A stretch of DNA of 64,000 nucleotides from Aquincolibacterium sp964606385 (GTDB taxonomy: Bacteria; Omnitrophota; Omnitrophia; Omnitrophales; Aquincolibacteriaceae). The notes under the pieces are model-generated. The model made no database searches and was not told the origin of the DNA. It was given only the letters and a program-made list of their open reading frames with translations. The position numbers and the translations under genes are program-made. This document shows positions 18,548 to 25,867 of the stretch, one piece after another. The DNA lies in the NCBI GenBank assembly GCA_964606385.1, contig CAZSFZ010000004.1:67893-131892 (forward strand), in the 5' to 3' direction. The stretch's first letter is position 1. The number at the start of each line of letters is the position of its first letter.

Positions 18548-19033
18548 ATGGCAAAAGCTAAAAAATCATCAAAGAAATCATCCAAAAAATCATCCCGGAA
18601 ACCCGTCAAGCGGTCCGCTAAAAAGCCGGCCAAGGCGCCCAAGGCGTCTAAAGTTTCGCGTCTTTCCAAGAGGGATCTCGAACTTTACAAGAAAATGCTT
18701 CTCCACCTCCGCGGCAAGATCGCCGGGGACCTCCAGCAGATCGAAGGGGACACCCTCAGCGCGAACCAGCCCGGCAATACCGGAGAGCTTTCCGATGTGG
18801 CGGATATGGCCACTGACAATTATGACCGGGAACTGAATATCGGTCTTGCCACCAATGAGCAGCAGCTCTTGAACGATATCGATATGGCCCTCAAAAAGAT
18901 CGACGATGGCACCTACGGTATTTGCGAGATCTACGGGACGCCGATCCCCAAGAAGCGTCTCATGGCCATGCCGTATACCCGCCTTTCAATGAAGGCGCAG
19001 GAAGAAGAGGAGAAGAACAAACGTCATCAGTAA
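18548..19033 (+). CDS. DksA/TraR-family protein with lost zinc finger
   Basis: 161 residues. The N-terminal 40 residues are a Lys/Ser/Ala-rich, histone-like tail. The centre is the coiled-coil part of DksA (LRGKIAGDLQQIEGD to EQQLLNDIDMALKKIDDGTYG). The C-terminal zinc ribbon is degenerate: of the four usual cysteines only C126 remains, and the others are Y129, S147 and A150. The surrounding scaffold (TPIPKKRLMAMPYTRLS) is kept, so the fold may persist without zinc. DksA-like proteins enter the RNA polymerase secondary channel. It overlaps the start region of lspA. Confidence 0.85.
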   Translation: MAKAKKSSKKSSKKSSRKPVKRSAKKPAKAPKASKVSRLSKRDLELYKKMLLHLRGKIAGDLQQIEGDTLSANQPGNTGELSDVADMATDNYDRELNIGLATNEQQLLNDIDMALKKIDDGTYGICEIYGTPIPKKRLMAMPYTRLSMKAQEEEEKNKRHQ

Positions 19034-19488
19034 TCTTCTTCTACGGCCTTGTCGGGTCTGTAGTTCTCATTGACCAGTTTTCCAAATTCTTCGCGCTTCG
19101 CTATCTTTCTCCTGAAAGCTCGGTCCCTGTCATTCCCCAGATCCTGGACCTGACGCTTGTCAGGAATTCCGGCGTTGCCTTCGGGCTTTTCAGCGGCTAC
19201 GCGCCCGCGCTTTTCACGGTGATCACGATCAGCCTTGTTTTCCTTTTCATGATCGCGAACCGTTCTCATGGCACAGCGGCCCATGGGACCTCGACGGTGG
19301 ACCGGTGGGCGCTCAGCCTTATCCTCGGAGGCGCGATCGGCAACTGGATCGACCGGCTCCGCTTTGAAGCCGTGATCGATTTCATCGACTTCCGCGTTTG
19401 GCCGGTCTTTAACATCGCGGACACCGCCATCACAGTCGGCGTTTGCCTTTATTTTTTCCGCGTTCTCTTTCATAAAGAAAAAGCATGA
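19033..19488 (+). CDS. lspA: Lipoprotein signal peptidase
   Basis: Signal peptidase II, cleaving prolipoproteins after lipid attachment. Four hydrophobic segments; catalytic aspartates in VRNSGVAFG/GNWIDRLRF and FNIADTAI, both conserved. Start unclear: the frame has no ATG, GTG or TTG near the first membrane segment. The only canonical codon is a TTG at 18922, deep inside the dksA-like gene and without a Shine-Dalgarno. The position expected for coupled initiation, overlapping the upstream TAA, holds ATC at 19033 and gives a normal length of about 151 aa. Its stop overlaps the lgt start by 4 nt. Confidence 0.88.
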   Translation: MFFYGLVGSVVLIDQFSKFFALRYLSPESSVPVIPQILDLTLVRNSGVAFGLFSGYAPALFTVITISLVFLFMIANRSHGTAAHGTSTVDRWALSLILGGAIGNWIDRLRFEAVIDFIDFRVWPVFNIADTAITVGVCLYFFRVLFHKEKA

Positions 19489-20222
19489 AGCCCATCCTTT
19501 TTTCCTTCGGTTCGATCCACATTTATACCTATGGCCTGAGCGTGGCCCTCGGCGTACTTCTTTCGGTGTTCCTGATGCAGCGTCAAAGCCGCCGGACAGG
19601 GTTCCCGAAACCCGACGAAGTCTTTGATATGGCTTTTGTCGTGCTGGTGTGGGGATTTATCGGGGCCCGGCTTTTTTATGTGTTCCAGAACCTGTCTTTT
19701 TATCTGGAAGAGCCCTTCAAGATTTTTGCGGTGTGGGAAGGAGGGCTGATCTTTTACGGCGGCGCGGTCGCTGCATTCCTGGGCCTCTGGATCATGGGCC
19801 GGAAGAAAAAATGGCCTTTTTGGAAATCGCTCGATTTTCTCGCTCCGTACGCCGCCCTGTCCCATGTATTTGGCCGGATCGGATGTTTTCTGAACGGATG
19901 CTGTTTCGGCAAGGCCTGTGATCTGCCCTGGGCCGTCCGTTTTCCCGAAATGTCCTACCGCGTGCATCCGGCCCAGATCTACGAAGCGTGTTATGACCTG
20001 TTGCTCTATGTTTTTCTCATCAAGCGCGCGAAGAAGGTCCGCTTCGAGGGCGAGATCATTCTGCTCTATTTTCTCTTTTACGGGATGGGCCGTTACACGA
20101 TCGAATTTGTCCGGGAACCCAGCTGGACATGGATGGGGCTTACCTCGAACCAGTGGCTGAGCGTTGCCATCATGACCGCCGCTTTTGTTCTTTTTCAACG
20201 GCGCCGTTACAAAGCCTCCTAG
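19485..20222 (+). CDS. lgt: Prolipoprotein diacylglyceryl transferase
   Basis: Transfers diacylglycerol to the lipobox cysteine, the step before LspA. The family signature FGRIGCFLNGCCFG is near residue 128; around seven hydrophobic segments; conserved VHPAQIYEA near the C-terminal third. ATGA overlap with lspA puts both lipoprotein-maturation enzymes in one transcript, matching the lipoproteins encoded elsewhere in this window. Confidence 0.95.
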   Translation: MKPILFSFGSIHIYTYGLSVALGVLLSVFLMQRQSRRTGFPKPDEVFDMAFVVLVWGFIGARLFYVFQNLSFYLEEPFKIFAVWEGGLIFYGGAVAAFLGLWIMGRKKKWPFWKSLDFLAPYAALSHVFGRIGCFLNGCCFGKACDLPWAVRFPEMSYRVHPAQIYEACYDLLLYVFLIKRAKKVRFEGEIILLYFLFYGMGRYTIEFVREPSWTWMGLTSNQWLSVAIMTAAFVLFQRRRYKAS

Positions 20223-20224
20223 CC

Positions 20225-21148
20225 ATGCCCAAGAACCGATTCACGGAGTTTATCGTTGAGGATCAGGAAGCTGAGCAGCGCCTCGATATTTTTCTCGCCC
20301 AAAAGATGTCCAGCCAGCATTCCCGGGCACATCTCCAGAAAATGATCAAGAACGGCGGTGTGCTTGTGGACGGGAAGAGCGTGACGCCGCATTACGCGGT
20401 CAAAGCGGGGGAGAGGATCCGCGTGGAGAAACTCGACATGCCGGTCGAGGAGCTTCCGGCGGAGGCGATCCCGCTTAATATTGTTTATGAAGACGATGAC
20501 TGTTTGGTCGTGAACAAACCGGCAGGCATGGTCGTTCACCCGGCGATCGGAAATCCGCGGCATACGCTCGTGAACGCGCTTTTGTTCCACGTGCAAAATC
20601 TCGGGAACGCCGAAGATAAGGTTCGGCCGGGGATCGTTCACCGGCTCGACAAAGACACCTCCGGCCTTCTCGTGGTCGCGAAAAATGATTACGCCCATGA
20701 CAAACTCGCCCGGCAGTTCAAAGAACACTCGATCGACCGTGTCTATAACGCGATCGTGCGCGGCGTGGTCCAGCATAACGAAGGGATGTGCGAAGAGCCG
20801 GTCGGCCGCGCCTTCCTGAACCGGAAAAAAGTGGTGATCCGCCCGTCCGGGGGGAAAGACGCCTTGACTTTCTTCCGCGTGCTGAAACGCTTCAAGAACG
20901 CGACGTTCGTGGAGATCCGTCCTCAGACCGGCCGGACGCATCAGATCCGCGTTCATTTCGCCCACATGGGGCATCCGGTCCTGGGCGATACGCTCTACGG
21001 AATCCCGTTCCCGCCGATCCGGCGCCAGGCGCTTCATGCCCTATCCATCGGCTTTGAACAACCCCGCACGAAGAAGTGGATCCATCTGACAAGCGAGCTC
21101 CCGGAGGACATGCAGGACCTCTTGCGCTTTCTTGAATCACACCCCTGA
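20225..21148 (+). CDS. rluD: RluD-like 23S rRNA pseudouridine synthase
   Basis: RluA/RluD family. N-terminal S4 domain (RLDIFLAQKM, VLVDGKSV) followed by the synthase domain with catalytic Asp in VHRLDKDTSGLLVVAK and C-terminal RPQTGRTHQIRVHFAH. The open frame begins earlier inside lgt, but ATG 20225 directly after the lgt stop gives the usual N-terminus (307 aa). Confidence 0.93.
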   Translation: MPKNRFTEFIVEDQEAEQRLDIFLAQKMSSQHSRAHLQKMIKNGGVLVDGKSVTPHYAVKAGERIRVEKLDMPVEELPAEAIPLNIVYEDDDCLVVNKPAGMVVHPAIGNPRHTLVNALLFHVQNLGNAEDKVRPGIVHRLDKDTSGLLVVAKNDYAHDKLARQFKEHSIDRVYNAIVRGVVQHNEGMCEEPVGRAFLNRKKVVIRPSGGKDALTFFRVLKRFKNATFVEIRPQTGRTHQIRVHFAHMGHPVLGDTLYGIPFPPIRRQALHALSIGFEQPRTKKWIHLTSELPEDMQDLLRFLESHP

Positions 21149-21160
21149 TTGGCTTATAAT
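21132..21160 (+). promoter_or_regulatory. Promoter for the menaquinone gene cluster
   Basis: TTGAAT at 21132-21137 and TATAAT at 21155-21160, 17-nt spacer, at the rluD 3' end. The transcript would have a leader of about 110 nt containing a CCCCGT/ACGGGG stem near 21173-21200, then AGGAGG before the first gene. Confidence 0.65.
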
Positions 21161-21276
21161 CAAAAGCCGTGAACCCCGTTCGATCTCTTGAATGACGGGG
21201 ATGCCTTCCGGAGAATACATTTCTGTGGGATTTTCTTCCAAGGTCACAACTGCGGTGAATTAGGAGGTCTAACGGG

Positions 21277-21951
21277 GTGAACCCTGTTCATTGGTTTTTC
21301 CTCATCGGGACCGTCGGTGTCTCTCTGGTCTTCGCTCTCTACGGACAGTGGGTGCTCTGGAAATACAAGGCGCCTGCGTACAGCACGGCTGTGACCGGAT
21401 GCGAGATCGCCCGGTTCGTTCTCGACAAGGCGGGCCTGGTCCAGGTTCCCGTGACCCCGATCAAGCCTTCGGAGGAATATCCCTCCACGGAAGGCCTGTT
21501 CCTGGGGGCCGGGATCTATGAAGGCCGTGATTTTCTTTCCATTCTTGAAGCCGCGCGCCAGGCATTCCTCAAGAGCCAGCTCTCGAACATGACCTTCTGG
21601 GTCCGTCTCAAGCGGCGCATGGCTTTTGTGATCCGTTTCACGGTGCTTGCGGGCTGGGTGCTCCTGATCCTTGGAAATGTTTCCCCCCTTCTCCGGTTTC
21701 TCGTGAACCTCGGGCTGGGTTGTTTTACCGTCGTGATGGCCCTTGTGATCTTCGACCTTCCGTTCGAGCTTGAGGTGGAGGAGAAAACCTCCAGGCTCCT
21801 TAAACATTCCGGGAACTTTCAGCCCAATGAGATCGTTCATCTCAAGAAGCTGAGCCAGGCGCTGGCGCTCTGGGGTCTTGCGGTGATCATCCGCTCGCCC
21901 TTTGATCAATATTTCCTCCTAAGAAAAAAGGGGATGGCCCATGGGTTATAA
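21277..21951 (+). CDS. YugP-like membrane protein lacking the zinc-protease motif
   Basis: 224 residues, GTG start with AGGAGG 9 nt ahead. It follows the layout of YugP-type zinc metallopeptidases (Zn_peptidase_2): N-terminal membrane segment, TGCEIARFVLDKAGL, then YEGR, two membrane segments and LPFELEVEEKTSRLL. Where family members have A-A-H-E-x-G-H, this protein reads EAARQAFLKS, so both zinc histidines and the catalytic Glu are missing. I infer a non-peptidase. It overlaps ubiD by 11 nt, so it is translated with the menaquinone genes. Confidence 0.75.
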   Translation: MNPVHWFFLIGTVGVSLVFALYGQWVLWKYKAPAYSTAVTGCEIARFVLDKAGLVQVPVTPIKPSEEYPSTEGLFLGAGIYEGRDFLSILEAARQAFLKSQLSNMTFWVRLKRRMAFVIRFTVLAGWVLLILGNVSPLLRFLVNLGLGCFTVVMALVIFDLPFELEVEEKTSRLLKHSGNFQPNEIVHLKKLSQALALWGLAVIIRSPFDQYFLLRKKGMAHGL

Positions 21952-23494
21952 AAATCTAAGGGAATTCCTGAAAGCTTTGCGCGAAGCGGACGAGCTTGTC
22001 GAGGTGAAGGCTCCGGTGGATCCCGTGCTGGAAGTGACGGAGATCTACGACCGCATCGTAAAGAAAGAAGGCCCCGCGCTGCTTTTTTCGAACGTGAAGG
22101 GGTCCTCGATCCCGCTTGCGATCAATCTCTTTGGTTCTCAAAAACGGATGAGCATGGCGCTCGGGGTGGGATCCATTTCCGAGATCGCGGAACGCATTCA
22201 TTCCTTCCTGGACTTAAAACCCCCTCGCGGCCTTTTTGAAAAACTCGCGATGATTCCCAAACTTTCGGAGCTGAACGCGGTACTCCCGAAATTCGTCAAA
22301 CGCGCACCTTGCCAGGAAAAAGTGATCCTCGCGGGGGAAGGCAAGTCCAATCCTCCATTAGAAAATTTAAAGGTTAATTGGACTAGTCCTGGCAACCTTC
22401 TACCAGAAGAAAATAGATGCCAGGGCAAGATGCTGGACGCGCTGCCTCTGATTCAATGCTGGCCCAAGGACGGAGGAAAATTCATCACATTCCCGCTCGT
22501 GATCACCAAAGATCCCGAAACGAACCAGCGTAATTGCGGGCTTTACCGGATGCACGTCTATGACGACCGGACGACCGGGATGCATTGGCAGATCCATAAG
22601 GACGGCGCGGAGCACTTCCGCAAGCTCGGTAAAGGAAGCAAGGGGCGCTTACCGGTGGCTTGTGTGATCGGGGCCGATCCGGCGACCATGTTCGCGGCGG
22701 CCTGCCCGCTCCCGAGCGGTCTGGATGAGCTGATGCTTGCGGGGTTCCTGCGCAAGAAATCCGTGGAGCTTGTGAAATGCAAGACGATCGATCTGGAGGT
22801 GCCCGCGGAGGCTGAGATCGTGCTCGAAGGTTATGTCGAAGAAGGGGAGATGCGGCTGGAAGGGCCTTTTGGCGACCATACGGGGTTTTACTCCCGCGCG
22901 AAAGATTTTCCGGTGTTCCATCTCACCTGCATAACGCACCGCAAGGACCCCGTCTACGTGACGACCGTGGTGGGCCGGCCCCCGATGGAAGACTGCTATA
23001 TGGGCAAGGCCATTGAACGGATCTTTTTACCGATGATCCAGAAACAATTTCCCGAGATCACCGACATTCATCTTCCGTGGGAAGGGGCGTTCCACAATTG
23101 TCTGATCGTCGCGATCAAGAAAAGTTATCCCGAACAAGGCAAAAAGATCATTCACGCGATCTGGGGCCTGGGACAGATGATGTTCTCCAAAATGATCGTG
23201 GTGCTCGACCACGACACGAACATTCAGGATCTGAAAGAAGTTTCATGGCGGGTGCTGAACAATATGGACCCGAAGCGCGACATTGTTTTCGGGGAAGGGC
23301 CGCTCGATGAGCTGGACCACGGGGCTGCCAAGGATTTCGCGGGCTCCAAGATCGGGATCGATGCTACGCGTAAAAACGAAACGGAAGGGATGCAGCGTCC
23401 CTGGCCCGAAGATATCAGCATGACGGATGAGATCAAACGCAGGGTCGAGGACCGCTGGCGCGAGTACGGGCTGGATGAAAAATATCTTCGCTAA
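21941..23494 (+). CDS. UbiD-family decarboxylase (probably MqnL, menaquinone pathway)
   Basis: Prenylated-FMN-dependent decarboxylase. Family features: DPVLEVTEI, GPALLF, APCQEK, CWPKDGGKFITFPLVITKDPE, EGPFGDHTGFYS and the C-terminal IDATRKNE. With UbiX and UbiA homologs and mqnA/mqnC following, the likely substrate is a naphthoate intermediate of the futalosine route. Between APCQEK and CWPKDG it has about 29 residues more than the E. coli enzyme as I remember it, encoded by an AT-richer, palindromic stretch. ATG 21941 has AAGGGGAT 7 nt ahead. Confidence 0.93.
   Translation: MGYKNLREFLKALREADELVEVKAPVDPVLEVTEIYDRIVKKEGPALLFSNVKGSSIPLAINLFGSQKRMSMALGVGSISEIAERIHSFLDLKPPRGLFEKLAMIPKLSELNAVLPKFVKRAPCQEKVILAGEGKSNPPLENLKVNWTSPGNLLPEENRCQGKMLDALPLIQCWPKDGGKFITFPLVITKDPETNQRNCGLYRMHVYDDRTTGMHWQIHKDGAEHFRKLGKGSKGRLPVACVIGADPATMFAAACPLPSGLDELMLAGFLRKKSVELVKCKTIDLEVPAEAEIVLEGYVEEGEMRLEGPFGDHTGFYSRAKDFPVFHLTCITHRKDPVYVTTVVGRPPMEDCYMGKAIERIFLPMIQKQFPEITDIHLPWEGAFHNCLIVAIKKSYPEQGKKIIHAIWGLGQMMFSKMIVVLDHDTNIQDLKEVSWRVLNNMDPKRDIVFGEGPLDELDHGAAKDFAGSKIGIDATRKNETEGMQRPWPEDISMTDEIKRRVEDRWREYGLDEKYLR
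22345..22424 (+). repeat. In-frame double-hairpin insert inside the UbiD gene
   Basis: Two adjacent inverted repeats: GTCCAAT (22345-22351) with ATTGGAC (22377-22383), then CCTGGCA (22388-22394) with TGCCAGG (22418-22424), the second enclosing CTTCT-ACC-AGAAG. The stretch is AT-richer than its flanks and keeps the reading frame. Confidence 0.65.
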
Positions 23495-24335
23495 ATTCGA
23501 TCTGTTTTTTGAGATGATCAAGTTCGAGCATTCGGTCTTTGCGCTGCCGTTCGCTTATCTCGGACTTTTCTTTGCGGAAAAGAAGGTCCCAAGTTTTTTT
23601 CTTTTCTTCTGGATCACGGTGGCGATGGTCAGTTTTCGAACGATGGCCATGAGCCTTAACCGGTTGCTGGACCGGGAGATCGACGCGGAAAATCCGAGAA
23701 CCCGGGAGCGGGCGCTTCCACGGAAGAAAATTAAGACAAGTTTCGTATGGGCGGCCGCATTTCTTTCGCTCCTTGTTTTTGAATGGAGCGCCTGGCGGCT
23801 CGGGCTTTTGTGTTTCCGGCTTTCTCCCGTCCCGGTGGCGTTGGCGTGTTTTTATCCCTTCACCAAGCGTTTTACCTGGTTTTCGCATTTTGTGCTGGGG
23901 CTGATCCTCGGGATCGCGCCTTATGGCGCCTGGATCGCAAGCCGCCAGGCTTTCGGATGGGTGCCGGCATTCCTGACCGCGGGCGTGATGATGTGGGTTG
24001 CGGGTTTTGATATGATCTACGCGTTGCAGGACACCGAATTTGACCGAAAACGGGGTCTTTACTCCGTGCCGGCAAAATTCGGTGAGAGCCGCACGCTCGG
24101 GTTCACCCCATTATTGCACGCCGCGACAGTACTTTGCTGGGCCATGGCCGGTTTTTTGAACGGTTCGGGTTGGATCTTTTGGCTGGGGCTGGTGCTGGTC
24201 GCGTATTTTTTGATCCGGGAACACCGGTTGATCCGTTCTTTCGGGATCGCCAAAATAAACGAAGCTTTTTTTGTGATGAACGCCGTGGTGAGTCTTATGA
24301 TCTTCGCGGCCGCCGTTTTGGACATCCTTCTTTAA
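23475..24335 (+). CDS. UbiA-family prenyltransferase (probably MqnP)
   Basis: Integral membrane prenyltransferase attaching the polyprenyl tail to the naphthoate ring. About eight hydrophobic segments. Two Asp-rich motifs: NRLLDREIDAENPRT near residue 65 and YALQDTEFDRKRGLYSVP near 185. ATG 23475 overlaps the ubiD 3' end by 20 nt; the frame is open further upstream but only inside ubiD. Its position between UbiD and UbiX homologs, followed by mqnA/mqnC, argues for menaquinone rather than ubiquinone. Confidence 0.9.
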   Translation: MKNIFAKFDLFFEMIKFEHSVFALPFAYLGLFFAEKKVPSFFLFFWITVAMVSFRTMAMSLNRLLDREIDAENPRTRERALPRKKIKTSFVWAAAFLSLLVFEWSAWRLGLLCFRLSPVPVALACFYPFTKRFTWFSHFVLGLILGIAPYGAWIASRQAFGWVPAFLTAGVMMWVAGFDMIYALQDTEFDRKRGLYSVPAKFGESRTLGFTPLLHAATVLCWAMAGFLNGSGWIFWLGLVLVAYFLIREHRLIRSFGIAKINEAFFVMNAVVSLMIFAAAVLDILL

Positions 24336-24349
24336 CCAGGGAGTCGATT

Positions 24350-24958
24350 TTGAAACCTTACATTATCGCGATGACAGGAGCAAGCGGGTCGACTTACGGA
24401 GTGCGGCTCCTGCAGACCCTCATTGAAATGAAAATCCCTGTGGAGTTTGTTGTTTCGGACACGGCGAAGATCGTTCTCAGAGAAGAGCCGGTGTATATTC
24501 CAGACCACCTCCGAGGTGTGTTTGATCGCACCTCGGAGGTGTCCGGGGTTCATTGGAACGACTTTCATGACTTCACGGCGCCGATCGCGAGCGGTTCGTA
24601 CCCGGCGGAGGGGATGGTCGTGATCCCGTGCAGTATGGGAACGCTTGGGGCGATCGCCTCGGGGCTTAGCCAGAATCTCATCCATCGCGCGGCGGACTGC
24701 ACGATCAAGGAGGGGCGCAAGCTCATCCTGGTGCCGCGGGAAACACCGCTTTCAGCCATCCATCTTGAGAACATGCTGAAACTTTCGCGGCTCGGGGTCC
24801 GGATCGTTCCGGCAATGCCCGCCTTTTATTCAGGTCAGCAGACGGTGCAGGAACTTGTGGATTTTATGGTGGGAAAGACGCTCGATCAGATGGGGATCCC
24901 GCATGCGCTTTATCCCCGATGGGTCGGGAAAATACAGCCTATAGCTGATGGCCAATAG
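24350..24958 (+). CDS. UbiX-family flavin prenyltransferase (probably MqnM)
   Basis: Makes the prenylated FMN cofactor needed by UbiD. MTGASGSTYGVRLLQTL at the N-terminus, then IPCSMGTLGAIASG, and the C-terminal RETPLSAIHLENML and PAMPAFYSG. Start is TTG 24350, with AGGGAG 6 nt ahead, which gives the exact family N-terminus. Residues about 53-64 are encoded by a perfect 13-bp inverted repeat, and the last few codons and stop lie inside the locus C heptamer repeat (IADGQ then TAG), so the C-terminus has been remodelled by the repeat. Confidence 0.93.
   Translation: MKPYIIAMTGASGSTYGVRLLQTLIEMKIPVEFVVSDTAKIVLREEPVYIPDHLRGVFDRTSEVSGVHWNDFHDFTAPIASGSYPAEGMVVIPCSMGTLGAIASGLSQNLIHRAADCTIKEGRKLILVPRETPLSAIHLENMLKLSRLGVRIVPAMPAFYSGQQTVQELVDFMVGKTLDQMGIPHALYPRWVGKIQPIADGQ
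24506..24541 (+). repeat. Perfect inverted repeat inside ubiX
   Basis: CACCTCCGAGGTG at 24506-24518 and CACCTCGGAGGTG at 24529-24541 are exact reverse complements around a 10-nt loop. The 36 nt equal 12 codons, in frame. Each arm is itself nearly palindromic (CACCTC/GAGGTG). Confidence 0.75.
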
Positions 24959-25010
24959 CCGATAGCACCCGTTTTGCTATAGGCTATGAGCTGAGGGCTA
25001 TAAGCTGAAA
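24939..25010. repeat. Heptamer-word inverted repeat, locus C
   Basis: Left half 24939-24966: four words of type CGATAGC (CTATAGC, TGATGGC, CAATAGC, CGATAGC). Right half 24976-25010: five words of the complementary type GCTATAG (GCTATGA, GCTGAGG, GCTATAA, GCTGAAA). The left half provides the ubiX stop codon and the right half ends just before the mqnA start. Confidence 0.87.
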
Positions 25011-25018
25011 AGGGTCTT

Positions 25019-25867
25019 ATGAAAACGCAAACCAAACTTCGGATCGGGAAGATCCGGTATCTCAACTGCGTTCCATTCTTTTTCGGTCTCGAAGAAACGC
25101 TTCGGGCGAAAGGGCTCGAGATGGATATGAATTTTTTTGAGTCCTATCCGGTCGAAATCAATCAGGCGATGGAGCGGGGGGAGGTCGACGCGGCACCGGT
25201 CTCGTCCCTCGAGTACCTCCAGCATCAGGAGGATTATCTTCTGTTGCCGGACCTCGCGATCGGAACGCGTCTTTTCGTGCGCAGCGTGCTCCTTCTCTCC
25301 AAGAAAAAGATCGAACAGCTCAATCACGCGGTGATCGCTCTTTCCAGGGAAAGCATGAGCTCCGCCGGGCTGGTGCGGATCCTTCTTTCAAAAAAATATG
25401 ACCACCAGAACACTTTCGAGGTCACGGACCAGGATCCCGAGGCGATGCTTCAGAAATATCCGGCGGCGCTTGTGATCGGCGATCAGGCCCTTTTTTGCCA
25501 GCCTAAAGAATTGATCTATAAGTATGATCTCGGGGAGCTATGGCAATCCTGGTCGGGAAAACCCTTCGTGTTCTCGCTCTGGGTCGTGCGGAGGGACTTT
25601 GCCTCCAAAAATCCGGACATGCTGCGCGCCTTTGTCGACGGCTTGAAAGAGAACCTGCTTGGGAACCTGGCGGATCCGGAAGGCCTCCTGAAAAAAGCGC
25701 TCGGGATCGCCCCTTCCGATAAAAAATTCTGCCAGCTCCTGGGTTATCTTGTGAATCTTCAGTATACGCTCGATCAGGACATGAAAGATGGCGTCACGCG
25801 TTTTTTTGAGTTGGCCCATGGAGAAGGCCTCGCGCCGGCACCCCAGCCCCTGCAATTTTTTTCCTAA
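25019..25867 (+). CDS. mqnA: Chorismate dehydratase
   Basis: First committed step of the futalosine menaquinone route (chorismate to 3-enolpyruvylbenzoate). Periplasmic-binding-protein-like fold with IGKIRYLNCVPFF at the N-terminus, VDAAPVSSLEY near residue 57, then the central ALVIGDQALF and the LWQSWSGKPFVFSLWVVR segment. 282 aa, normal length. Its Shine-Dalgarno (AAAAGGG) borders the right arm of the upstream heptamer repeat. mqnC starts directly after its stop. Confidence 0.93.
   Translation: MKTQTKLRIGKIRYLNCVPFFFGLEETLRAKGLEMDMNFFESYPVEINQAMERGEVDAAPVSSLEYLQHQEDYLLLPDLAIGTRLFVRSVLLLSKKKIEQLNHAVIALSRESMSSAGLVRILLSKKYDHQNTFEVTDQDPEAMLQKYPAALVIGDQALFCQPKELIYKYDLGELWQSWSGKPFVFSLWVVRRDFASKNPDMLRAFVDGLKENLLGNLADPEGLLKKALGIAPSDKKFCQLLGYLVNLQYTLDQDMKDGVTRFFELAHGEGLAPAPQPLQFFS

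Noticed and set aside
18922..19032. The N-terminal extension of LspA from TTG 18922
   Set aside because: It is polar, encoded within the dksA-like gene, lacks a ribosome site and does not resemble LspA N-termini.
21161..21276. Riboswitch in the menaquinone operon leader
   Set aside because: Only one 6-bp stem with a long loop is visible; no known aptamer core is recognisable.
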